The notes under the pieces are model-generated. The model had not been told where the DNA came from. It saw only the letters and a program-made list of their open reading frames with translations, and searched no databases. This document shows positions 54,975 through 64,000 of a stretch of DNA of 64,000 nt, piece by piece. The stretch covers positions 2,356,001-2,420,000 of the forward strand of contig JAUCEF010000005.1 of NCBI GenBank assembly GCA_033558025.1, written 5' to 3'. Positions within the stretch are counted from its first letter, which is position 1; every line of letters starts with the position of its first letter. The stretch is from Phytophthora sp. 'mugwort'. Taxonomy: Eukaryota > Oomycota > Peronosporomycetes > Peronosporales > Peronosporaceae. Both the position numbers and the translations under genes were made by a program.

Positions 54975-55075
54975 CAACTCTCTTTTTGTAACGTTGCAGC
55001 GGCTTTAACACGTGATACCGCATCCAAATCGGTACAGCGTACCAGTTGAATTGACCTAGCTGAAAGACCGAGCCG

Positions 55076-55981
55076 ATGAACGCGACGGCGCCGGCGCTGA
55101 TCCCTCCCTTCCGCTTCAGTACGGTGCAACAGGGGGTGTACCGCGGCGCGTACCCGACGCTCAAGAACTTCCGCTTTATGCGTCGCCTGGGGCTCAAGAC
55201 TGTGGTGTCCGTGATCCCGGAGCCACCCACAAGCGACCTGGCAGACTTTTGCGCCAATGAAAAGATCGCGCTGCGGCATTTCTACGCCGAGAAGTTCACC
55301 TCGGACAATGTGACGGTATCGCCCGCCGCAGCGGCGCAGATCCTGGAGATTCTTGTGCAGAAGAAGAACCTGCCACTGTACATTCACTGCCTAGACGGGT
55401 CCAACGTTACGGGCATCGTTGTCATGATCCTCCGCAAGCTCCAGAACTGGACCAAGCTCGCCACGGTCTCGGAGTTTTGCAGGTGCGTTTGCAATGCACC
55501 AATGCGCCAGCAACAATGGCAATATATGGGAGGGTGTGTGAGTATTGCTACCGACTGACGCATATGTCGAGGTATTTGCCGCAGGTTCACACGGGACCAC
55601 GGCATTGAGAAGGACGAGTCGGAGTACCTGGCGGCCTTTTCGGAGGAGGTCGTGGTGACTGCCGACGCCCCGCAGTGGTTATGGAACGGCTTGCGGGTCA
55701 CAAAGCACCCGACTATGATCGTGCACCAGCCCGATCTGGAGCTCCCGACGGCCAACACGCTGGACGCTGCTGGGAACCCAAACAACGGTGCACCGAACCT
55801 CAAGTGGGAGACGGAAGTCGAGAAGACGGAGGCCATTCTGCGGCAATTCGAGGAAGCCAGTCGCAACCGCATTGGAGAAGTTGTAGAAGGTAGTGAAGAG
55901 GTGGAGACCATTATCGAGGAGGCGCTGCAGGAGCTCCCACTCACTCGGTCACTTGAAGCGTTGGACCTCGCAGGGGTTTGA
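55076..55981 (+). CDS. PFA-DSP/Siw14-like phosphatase, probably inactive
   Basis: Two exons, 55,076-55,482 and 55,585-55,981, with a 102-nt GT-AG intron; 267 aa. The fold marks of the plant/fungal atypical dual-specificity phosphatases are clear: GVYRGAYPTLKNFRF, LGLKTVVSVIPEPP, and the loop LYIHCLDGSNVTG. The nucleophile Cys105 is present, but the Arg expected at position 111 of the CX5R motif is Val, so phosphate binding should be impaired. Yeast Oca4 and Oca6 are likewise divergent members of this family. The C-terminal ~90 residues are acidic and probably helical. It shares a short bidirectional promoter region with the RING gene. Confidence 0.85.
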
Positions 55982-56190
55982 GGAGATTTCTAACCACGTG
56001 CACAAACAAGACTTGTACTCTCCGCCTTCTTGCAGCCCTGCCAGACAGATGCGAAGCTAACTTCTATCTGTACTTTGGCGCCGACTCGAGAACGAGTCGC
56101 CATCCATGGCGCCAACAGAAAATATGTGCGCCAATCACAATCGTCCATCCGTTGTTGCATTTTTGAAGAGCTCAATTGTCAAGTGGCAGC

Positions 56191-58539
56191 ATGTCACCCG
56201 CCAAGCCCAACCAAGATGCCTTACTAGAAACAGCAGCGCCATCTATAGACGATCAACCGTCCGACGCAGAGGCCGCCGCCGCCACCTCAGCCATGTTCGT
56301 GTTCACGGCGGACAAAGCTGGGATGAAAGGCGTGGACAAGCAGCACGTCCAGGAGGTGGTGCACAAGATGTCCAAGGACTCGTCGTTCTACCAGAAATCT
56401 TTGCGCGACAATGAGAAGGTGGAGCAACGTGTTCTTGCCATGCGCAAGAAGCTCGCATGCCTGACAGGCGGTCAGCTGCTGCGACTGCAGCAGGAGGCCG
56501 ACGCCCGAGTGGCGCAGATGGAGGCGATGCGAGACCTCTCGCGCGTTATGGTCGTCGTGGACATGGACATGTTCTACGCTGCCGTTGAGATGCGGGACAA
56601 CCCAAAGCTACGCGACGTGCCGCTCGCGGTCGGTGATCTCGGCATGATCAGCACGACTAACTATGTAGCGAGACGGTTTGGCGTGCGAGCTGCCATGCCG
56701 GGCTTTATTGGCAAGGAACTGTGTCCGGAACTCCAGTTTGTACCCGTGAACATGGAAAAGTACGCGGGTGTTGCAGCTCAGATCCGTGCTATGCTTGCGG
56801 ATTACGACCCGAATTTTGAGGCGTTCAGTCTGGACGAAGCGTGCCTTGATCTCACAGACTATGTGACCAAGAACTGGCAAAAGTATGTTTCTGCCGCTCG
56901 GGATGAAACCGAGTGTAAGGAGAGCGATGATGAGCGACAGTGGACTTTGACGAGTGCGGGCCGAGCTGCGATTGCCGCAGCAGTAGTTCGTGAGCTACGG
57001 AAGAAGATTTTTGAGTGCACACAGCTGACCGCAAGTGCTGGAATTGCAGTGAATGCGATGCTTGCCAAGGTACTGGCAAGTAGTCGCTATTACCTCTTAC
57101 TACTCTGTAACTAACCAGTATTTGGCTCTTAGATCTGCTCGGATATGAACAAGCCCGATGGGCAGTATGTGTTGCCCTTCACACGTGAGAATGTTGTGAC
57201 TTTTATTCGTGAACTGCCTGTGCGCAAGATCGGTGGCATTGGCAAAGTCATGGAAAAGACGCTTAACGAAGCACTTGATGTGCACACTGGAGCTGAACTT
57301 CTTGCTCAGCGAGGCAAGATTTTTCACCTGTTTTCGGAAAAGACCGCGATATGGTTGCTTCAGACCGCGCTGGGAGTACGAGAGCGCCGCGAAAAACAAG
57401 AACGCAAGAGTTTCAGCCGTGAACGCACGTTCGGAAGACTGAGTGATCCTAAGAAACTCGAAGCCAAGTGTCTGGAAATTTGCAAAATGCTGGCAAAAGA
57501 TCTCGAAAAAGCGAACAAGGCCGCCAAGAACGTGACATTCGTCTACAAGGACACTGATTTTGCCCGCTGCTCACGGTCAATGTCGCTAGCGTCTGCAGTT
57601 TTCAGTGCTGATGATTTGTACGCCAATGCTGTAGAGCTACTACGCCGTGAGCTACCGCTTACGCTGCGTCTTATGGGTGTCCGTGCTGCCACGTTGATCA
57701 CTCGTTCTGAAGGTGCGACCTCGTCACAGTCTAGTCTGACCCCGGCAGTCAATAAACGACAAATCGCCATCAACAAATTCGCCGAGCGCGTGGAGGACCC
57801 CGCTGCTGCCTTGTTTGCAGATGCGTCACAGAGAACGACCGGAAGTTTTGATGAGCGCAACGAACGAAACATAATTCGGCAGAGAGGCGCCATGGCGCAC
57901 TACCTGTCTGCCTCCACTTGCGCAACTTCCTTCAAGAAGGAGTATTTCCTGTGTCCTGAATGTGGGGAGACTCTTGCTGTAGGTGTTGGTAACCATTTTA
58001 AGCCAGACGCACACAAGAGCGGGTGTATCATTATAGAGGCGTCATCCTCACCGCGCAAGAAGCCAAAGAAGACCGGTATTTCAAATGCTTTTGCTCCCAG
58101 CTTTAACCCGACAAGTATGCCCGAGGTCGATAACAAGCCATGTCCAATTTGCGGTAAACTGTTAAACGCTCGTAACAACATGGAAGTGAATGCTCACATG
58201 GACGCATGCATCGGAAGGAAAGAATCGTCTTTGTCGTCGTCGCCATTGCGGCATGCGAAGCTGCAGAAGAACGCCATTCCACAAGCGTTTGCCGCTGTCC
58301 TAGACTCTAAGAAGAAGGTCGATGAGGATTCGCAACCGTGTCCTATCTGTGGTAAGCTGCTGAATACACGCAGCAACATGGAGGTGAACGCACACATGGA
58401 TGCTTGTGTTACCAGGGATCGGTCGATGCCGAAGAGAGCGATAGGCAAGAAGAGGAGTGCGCTCGAAATATGTACAAAGAAACCCGAGAACAGCATCGAC
58501 GTGTTCTTCCGTAAAGACTTTAGTGGCTGGACTAGCTAG
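56191..58539 (+). CDS. POLK: DNA polymerase kappa (Y-family translesion polymerase)
   Basis: Two exons, 56,191-57,069 and 57,133-58,539, with a 63-nt GT-AG intron (CTAAC branch word) in phase 0; 761 aa. The catalytic core has DMDMFYAAVE (Asp124, Asp126 region) and FSLDEACLDLT (Asp215, Glu216). The kappa/DinB features SAGIAVNAMLAKICSDMNKPDGQ, IRELPVRKIGGIGKVMEK and the little-finger segment SFSRERTF are present. Three zinc-finger-like motifs follow: CPECGETL...H...C (~567), and two almost identical CPICGKLLN(A/T)R(N/S)NMEVNAHMDAC repeats (~630 and ~696), which fit UBZ4 ubiquitin-binding fingers. The tail SIDVFFRKDF resembles a PCNA-binding PIP box. The ATG at 56,191 is chosen because the upstream part of the frame has no ATG. 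Confidence 0.93.
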
Positions 58540-58893
58540 CTAACAACAGGGTTCGTTCATTACAAGTGTGCTTGGTATTGAAAGGCAAACCCCTTTCTGC
58601 TGGTAAGAGATTACAACACATGGCAATAGAAAGCATCGAAGAATCATGGTAGATAACCAAATTCCTTAGCACGAAGTCGTCAGGTTATTGCTACGGACCA
58701 GTATCAGAATCAATCAAAATAAAATGACAAAAAAAATAAAGATTGGTCTGCAAAATGGCTTCTCTATGCAGTTGGAATTCGCGGAGTCTAAGTCGCCTCC
58801 CAAGTCACTCTACATACCACATCAAGGAGTTTTCTATAGCAAAATAAGGTATCAATCGAACGAGATGGATCGTGGGCGCGAAGTGAAAGCCGC
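58540..58893. other. Convergent intergenic region, polymerase kappa / EF-3
   Basis: About 350 bp of AT-rich DNA between two converging genes. It has A-rich and AATAAA-like words (AAAATAAAATGACAAAAAAAATAAA near 58,719-58,740) and presumably holds both polyadenylation regions. No gene is seen. Confidence 0.7.
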
Positions 58894-61800
58894 TTATTCC
58901 TCGTCGGAGTCGCTCCAGTACTCGCCGCGAGCCTCAGCTTCCTTGCGAGCTTTTTCCTTGGCCTTCTTCTCCTTACGGGTAAGTTTGCGCTTGATCTTGG
59001 TCTTTGTGACGTTACCGAAGGCATCCATGGTCTCCTCTTCATCCTTCTGCTCGATCTTCGTCTTGTCCTCAGCCACCTGGCCCTCGATAGCGAGGAAACC
59101 AGCGTCCACGTTCCAGGTCTCCTGGGTCAGGGCCGACGAGAACTCGTTGTGGTGAGTAATCATTACCACACCACCGTTGAATTCCTTGATGGCCGAAGCA
59201 AGAGCACCCAGAGAGTCGCGGTCAAGGTAGTTCGTGGGCTCATCAAGCACCAGAATATGCGGGTTCAGCCACATAGCAGCAGCCAGCACGACCTTCACCT
59301 TCTGACCACCGGACAGACCACGCATGCGCGAGTGAGTGCCAAACTCGGCACCCAGGCCAAAGCAGTCGAGGTGCTTTTGCACGGCAATGGCCGTAGGCGG
59401 ACGAGACTGCAAGTTAGCGCGTGCAGCTTCGCGGTCGTCGGCGATCTGCAGAAGCTTGTCCCAGCCCCAGCGTTCACACTTGTCACGCGGGACCCAGGCA
59501 TTCTCTTCGACCGGGCACTTCTCCCACTTCAGCTCGTACTCGAAACTCTTCTTGAATTTACGGCGGGACACAATCTCTTCCAGGACACGCTTCTCGCCCT
59601 CCCAGTTCACCGGCTTCTTGTAGTGCTCTTTCTCCTCCTTGGAGAGCTTACGGGTCTCCTTGGCCAGAAGCTCCTTATCCTCACCAGACTGGAAACGCCA
59701 CTGAATGTACTGATTGGCAGTCTCGTCAAGGTGTGATTCGATGTGGTGGAATGCGTGCTGAGCGACGTAGGCAAAACGCATGGCAGGGTGCTTCCACACC
59801 TGACCAGAGGTTGGCTCTACCTCACCCGTCAGCATCTTAATTAGCGTCGACTTACCGGCACCGTTGGGGCCCAGCACGGCGATTCGGCTCGACAAAGCGC
59901 ACGTCACCGAAATGTTGTTGATCGACGGCTTCGTCGTACCAGGGTACTTGTACGAACAGTTCGTCAGGCGAATGATGGGCTTACCCTTGTTCTTAATGTC
60001 AGCAAGGAAACCAGGCTCGGGGAATGTGAACTTCACGTTCTCCGACTCGAGCTCGTAGTATGCCTTGGCCTCGGGCTTCTGCTCGACAAACTTAGAAAGG
60101 TTGCCCTTGTAGATCTTCAGCTTGCGAGTCTCGTAGTGGATGATGTTTGTGCACACCGTGTCAAGGAAGCCAGAGTCGTGCGACACCATAATAGAGGTCA
60201 CATTCGGCAGGCTCGTCAGATAACTCTCCAGCCAAGCAACGTTCTTAACGTCCAAGTGGTTCGTCGGCTCATCAAGAAGCAGGATGTCCGCCTTCTGAAG
60301 CATGGCACGAGCCAGCTCCAGCTTCATTTTCCAACCACCAGAAAGTGTTCCCACAGCCTGGGCCTGCATCTCAGCGGTGAAACCCACACTGGCCAAGGTA
60401 TCCTCGACCTCCTTGCGGGGTGTGTTCTTCAGATCTTCATCGACGAGGATGAAGTCCACCACTGAGAGCTCAGCCTCCGAAGCCTGCAGGTTGTGCTCAA
60501 CGAACACAGTCTTAAGCTCGTCACGGCTAGGGAAACCCTCAAGCTGACCGTTGGAGATGGCGCGCATCAGGGTCGACTTACCACAACCGTTAGGGCCGCA
60601 CAGGCCGTAACGGTGACCACGCTTGAGACGAAGACGAGCGTTGTTCAGCAGAATCATACCACCGTAGGCAAGCGAAAATTCACAGTTGCACAGGTCGGGT
60701 ATGCCCTCATCACAGTCAACATCTTCGATGAAGATCGACTTGTTCTCCTTGAAACAGCGGTCGCGGATCTCGTTCGCAAGCGGCTTAATGTCCTCTGGCT
60801 TCATAAACGCCTTGAAGTAAGCTGCAATCTCCTTCTCGAACGCAGCCTTGTTGAAGTTGCGAGCCACTACCAAGAAGAAACAAATTCCCGTAACGTAGTC
60901 GACTGCAAAGCTATCGATTTCCGCCTTGACGGCAGCCGGGTTAGAGGCAATGGACTCAACAACAACCTTGTGAATGTTGTCGTAGTCAACCTTCAACTCG
61001 TCCTCGGACACCTCCATGGAGCCACCGGCGACAAAAAGAGTCTCGTGGGCACGAGTAGCCACCTCACGGCACTCCGGGTCAGCTTGAGTCTCAATGACCT
61101 TCTTCAGACCGGGCAGCAGCTTGGGGATAAACAGCTGAGCCTCAGCTGGGTCATCCATTAGTTTGCACATGTTGTCAATAATGACAGCGGCCTGACGCTT
61201 TACGGCCGTCTTACCCTCAGCCAGAGCACGCTTCAGCAGCGGCTCCATGATGGCGAGAGCGGGTGCCTCCACAGTCTTGACAAAAGTGGTCGAGGCAAGC
61301 TTGTGCGTGCACTCAGGCACTTCCGTTGGGTTGGCCAGGCAGCTAACAAGTGCAGGAATGAATGGCTCGATATCCATGTTGCCCACAACGACGCAGACCT
61401 TGGTCATAGTCTCTTTGGCAGCAACCTTGACCTCCTTGCGGGTGTCCCACATGCAGTCCGTCACCTGCGGGATAATGTCAGGCAGACAGCGGCCCACCTG
61501 GTAAGGAGCAACCTTAGAAAGCTCGGCAATCAAGTCGAGCGAGCCCTTCTTGGTCTGCCACTTCTTGGAGCGGTCGAGGCCGTTGAACAGGATCGGCAGG
61601 ATGCGAATCGTCGAGTTCTTGTTGGTCGAGCTGATGATGGTCAGGGCAGCCTCCTGCGCCACGGGGCGCACCGCCGGCTTCTTGTCCGCCAACAGGTCCA
61701 GGAACACGGACAGCAGAGGCAGGATGTAGGGCTCAACGCGCTCAGCGTGCTTCTGCATGAGGTCGTCCACAACATAGGCGGCCACGACCTTGGCGTCGCC

Positions 61801-62010
61801 ATCGCTGCCCGTCAGGGCGTTGCGCAGCTCCTGCGAAACCACACCCAGGTTCAGGTTGGCATCGCCTGAGACGAGCTCAGACACCTTCTCCGCCGCGACC
61901 TTCTGCTGGTCGGCCGAGCTCTTGAGAGCCTCCTTCAACGCATCAGTGAAGTGCTTGCTCTGGTCGATAGCGAGCTTGCTGATGCCGTCGGTGGGAGCGT
62001 ACGGGGCCAT
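58894..62010 (-). CDS. EF3: Translation elongation factor 3 (ABC-F-like ATPase)
   Basis: A single exon encodes 1038 aa, the usual length of fungal eEF3. HEAT repeats occupy about residues 1-400. ABC domain 1 has Walker A GPNGCGKST (~470), signature LSGGW and LLLDEPTNHLD (~575-586). ABC domain 2 has GPNGAGKST (~712), an inserted chromodomain-like stretch (FEYELKWEKCP), LSGGQK (~897) and LVLDEPTNYLD. The tail is Lys-rich then acidic (KKAKEKARKEAEARGEYWSDSDEE), a ribosome-contacting feature of eEF3. It uses ATP to free deacylated tRNA from the ribosomal E site. The start at 62,010 begins MAPYAPTDG. A TCATTTTGGAATTC word at ~62,092-62,106 (minus) may be the initiator. Confidence 0.96.
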   Translation of the reverse strand: MAPYAPTDGISKLAIDQSKHFTDALKEALKSSADQQKVAAEKVSELVSGDANLNLGVVSQELRNALTGSDGDAKVVAAYVVDDLMQKHAERVEPYILPLLSVFLDLLADKKPAVRPVAQEAALTIISSTNKNSTIRILPILFNGLDRSKKWQTKKGSLDLIAELSKVAPYQVGRCLPDIIPQVTDCMWDTRKEVKVAAKETMTKVCVVVGNMDIEPFIPALVSCLANPTEVPECTHKLASTTFVKTVEAPALAIMEPLLKRALAEGKTAVKRQAAVIIDNMCKLMDDPAEAQLFIPKLLPGLKKVIETQADPECREVATRAHETLFVAGGSMEVSEDELKVDYDNIHKVVVESIASNPAAVKAEIDSFAVDYVTGICFFLVVARNFNKAAFEKEIAAYFKAFMKPEDIKPLANEIRDRCFKENKSIFIEDVDCDEGIPDLCNCEFSLAYGGMILLNNARLRLKRGHRYGLCGPNGCGKSTLMRAISNGQLEGFPSRDELKTVFVEHNLQASEAELSVVDFILVDEDLKNTPRKEVEDTLASVGFTAEMQAQAVGTLSGGWKMKLELARAMLQKADILLLDEPTNHLDVKNVAWLESYLTSLPNVTSIMVSHDSGFLDTVCTNIIHYETRKLKIYKGNLSKFVEQKPEAKAYYELESENVKFTFPEPGFLADIKNKGKPIIRLTNCSYKYPGTTKPSINNISVTCALSSRIAVLGPNGAGKSTLIKMLTGEVEPTSGQVWKHPAMRFAYVAQHAFHHIESHLDETANQYIQWRFQSGEDKELLAKETRKLSKEEKEHYKKPVNWEGEKRVLEEIVSRRKFKKSFEYELKWEKCPVEENAWVPRDKCERWGWDKLLQIADDREAARANLQSRPPTAIAVQKHLDCFGLGAEFGTHSRMRGLSGGQKVKVVLAAAMWLNPHILVLDEPTNYLDRDSLGALASAIKEFNGGVVMITHHNEFSSALTQETWNVDAGFLAIEGQVAEDKTKIEQKDEEETMDAFGNVTKTKIKRKLTRKEKKAKEKARKEAEARGEYWSDSDEE

Positions 62011-64000
62011 GGTACCGAGTGAACTGTTCTTCCTTGGGGCAGTTGGCGTGGGGTACTAGAGGCGCTCGCTGGGCTTGGGCTCGGCGGAGTGAATTCCAAA
62101 ATGACAGATCCCAGCGCTGGCGCACCGGCGGCGGCTCTTGTAAAAAGCGGTGGAGGAGTGATGGTCCCCTCACGCCCATGTGGCGTCTCCGCCAGTCAAG
62201 AGGACGAAACCCCGGCAAGTTGCTGCTGGCCAGTCAGCGCATCGGAGCGACCAGGCCGCGAGGCTGGGAAAGGGCGACGGCTACGACCGTCTCATCTGCG
62301 TAACCGGAAAGGGTTGTGTTTAACATCAGCCTGGCTTTGTATTCCTGCATAAGAAGCCAGTCCAGTTTTGGGGCGCCTGATTCCGTTCGGTGGGATCTCT
62401 ATTTCGTTCAGCAGGTTTTCCGCATCTTCGACCCAACAAAGCGGCTGGGACACGCCCAAAATTGCCGTGATTGGGTTGATTGCCGCCGCCAGTGGCACCG
62501 CGTCTTTGCAAACCTGTCGCTTTGCGCGGGGCGGCCGCGACACCCTCGTCACGCCGCACTGTGCGTCCACGGATTCGACTGCTGGCGCCGGGGCACAAGC
62601 AGTCAGACGAAAGCTTCCATCGCCAAGTCAGCCTATCGTTCTCGGTGGGCAGGCGACGGAGGTCAACGGACTTTTGGTGGCTCAAGTTAAGCCTCAACGG
62701 CTGTATGGTTCAAAACAATATCGGCCGGCATTTAACACTTCAAAAAGTTCATTCGTACCATTTCCAAGTTTAAACGTAGGAAGCCAAGTGTAGCTCGGCC
62801 GTTACACAACCCAACGACGGATGGCTCAAATGATTGGCCGTCGGGACGACACGAAGGGCTGAGACAGCAGATGTTCCCACCACGGAAATCCAGCACCCGT
62901 TAAACCAGATGTGCGTCCCACCATCGAGGATATCAGGGATGCCGGATTGTAGAGGGCGAGAAAAAGACCCGACCGTCATTGGATCGCAGGCCGGCGGCAA
63001 ACAGCAGCGTAGTGGTCTTTTGCATGAATCGGTCATGTTAGCGGCAGAACAGCCACAGCAACTGCTCTTGAGGGCTGTTTTTTGTTTTGTTTTTAGCTAT
63101 GGTGGAATGTCTCGGTCAAAACCAAGTTTGTACAAGTGCTGGATATCAATCCCTACCAAACCAAATTGATGTTAAGCAGCTTTCGTTCAAAAGGATATGC
63201 CTTGCCGCAGTAACCGTCGGTTTTCTGGCCAAACGTCTCAGCCCGCCGTCGACGTCATCCTTTCCGACTCTTCAGGATTCACGCGGCGTACGTGGCCGCA
63301 ACGGTTGGCTGCAAGACTGGCTCGGAAGCAGCGACTGATTTCTCTCCATGTTGGCCTTTGCATTCACGTCCAGCGCTCGGACGTCAGGGCCGTGGTGGCG
63401 TGCAGGAATGACTGGCTACTGGTGGTGACAGACATAATGGTCGCACGTGCACGCAGAGCCATCCGCTTAAAATGTTAAACGAAAGGGTATGTACCAATAG
63501 ATATGGAAATTCCATTGACCTGAACTACCGAGTGAAATCATTCGTACGATGAACGTTAGGCTCCTTATCCCGTTTATTCTGTCAGTGTTTGTCGTTGGAT
63601 GAGCACGCCATTGCGCGGGAGCACCCAACGTCGCCCGCGCTCCGCTGAAACGTTTAACTTCGACTGGTGACCGGGAATGCCACGTTGTACGTGTTCCTTC
63701 CTGCGTACTCTATCGTGAGTAGTAAAAGAGGCGATAATGCGGTGCCGATGCCGGCGCGGTTGTTCCGCCATGTGTGTGCCAGTGGATGCTTTTGAACGAA
63801 CGGCTTCTTGGTCAGCTTAGTTTTCGCGGTCGTCGCAAACGAAATCCTCTTTCCTGGCATCTCTTTCTTGTCCTGCCTCGCATCACACGGCTGGTGTTCG
63901 TAGCGCCGTCGTCTTAGCCTTCGTCTTCGTCTCATCTCATCTACATGTAGCCTGACCACCCTCTGCCGATTAAATGGTCGAACTTGCTGCTCCGTAATCT
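62011..64000. other. Region upstream of EF-3 without a recognised gene
   Basis: Frames are open on both strands between 62,292 and 62,793 (for example 62,368-62,793 + and 62,697-62,326 -) and again at 63,087-63,478, but none shows a domain, signal peptide or plausible intron set that I recognise. One of the two strands may hold a divergent gene using the EF-3 promoter, or this may be old repeat DNA. Confidence 0.5.

Noticed and set aside
56176..56190. Start of polymerase kappa at 56,176
   Set aside because: The codon is TTG; the first ATG is at 56,191.

Overview
The window looks like nuclear DNA of an oomycete, most probably Phytophthora or a close relative. The basis is: short introns (63-102 nt) with GT-AG ends; GC-rich coding exons against AT-richer spacers; copies of the oomycete initiator (GCTCATTYY-like, followed by a CA/T-rich element) just upstream of several start codons; multi-copy pyruvate phosphate dikinase (PPDK); a fungal-type elongation factor 3; and decayed hAT, pogo, PIF/Harbinger, MULE-with-Ulp1 and Ty3/Gypsy elements of the kinds common in oomycetes. 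The genus is an inference; no species marker was seen.

Region 1 (1-23,250) is a PPDK array: one 3' fragment, four full-length genes and two mirror copies of a PPDK pseudogene. It is built from two inverted repeats. Positions 1-1639 and 1938-3576 form a palindrome around a 298-bp spacer, and its left arm runs off the window. Positions ~2676-12,422 and 13,505-~23,250 form a larger inverted repeat with arms of about 9.7 kb around a ~1.08-kb unique centre. Each large arm carries PPDK, a ~4-kb spacer with the pseudogene, then PPDK. Coding sequence is nearly invariant, but the few variant sites group differently in the 5' and 3' parts of the genes, which points to gene conversion. The enzymes would interconvert pyruvate and PEP using ATP/Pi and AMP/PPi, a step suited to the PPi-using glycolysis known in oomycetes.

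Region 2 (~23,250-47,000) is a gene-poor transposon graveyard: a hAT transposase remnant, a pogo DDE remnant, a Ty3/Gypsy gag-protease remnant, a possible MULE scrap, a PIF/Harbinger remnant, a nested foldback repeat at 37.5 kb, a MITE-like element at 39.6-39.9 kb, a ~4.6-kb MULE with recognisable terminal inverted repeats and a Ulp1-type protease domain, and a CENP-B/pogo DNA-binding remnant.

Region 3 (47,000-62,100) is a compact housekeeping block. It holds an aldo/keto reductase of the Kv-beta type (+), a Cramped-like chromatin protein (+, 3 exons), a mitochondrial RCC1-repeat protein (-, 6 exons), a two-TM RING-H2 E3 ligase (-, 2 exons) divergent from a PFA-DSP/Siw14-like phosphatase that lacks the active-site Arg (+, 2 exons), DNA polymerase kappa with three C-terminal zinc fingers and a PIP-like tail (+, 2 exons), and elongation factor 3 (-, one exon). 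These genes do not form one pathway; the tight spacing is typical of oomycete gene-dense blocks.

Region 4 (62,100-64,000) has open frames on both strands that I do not recognise.
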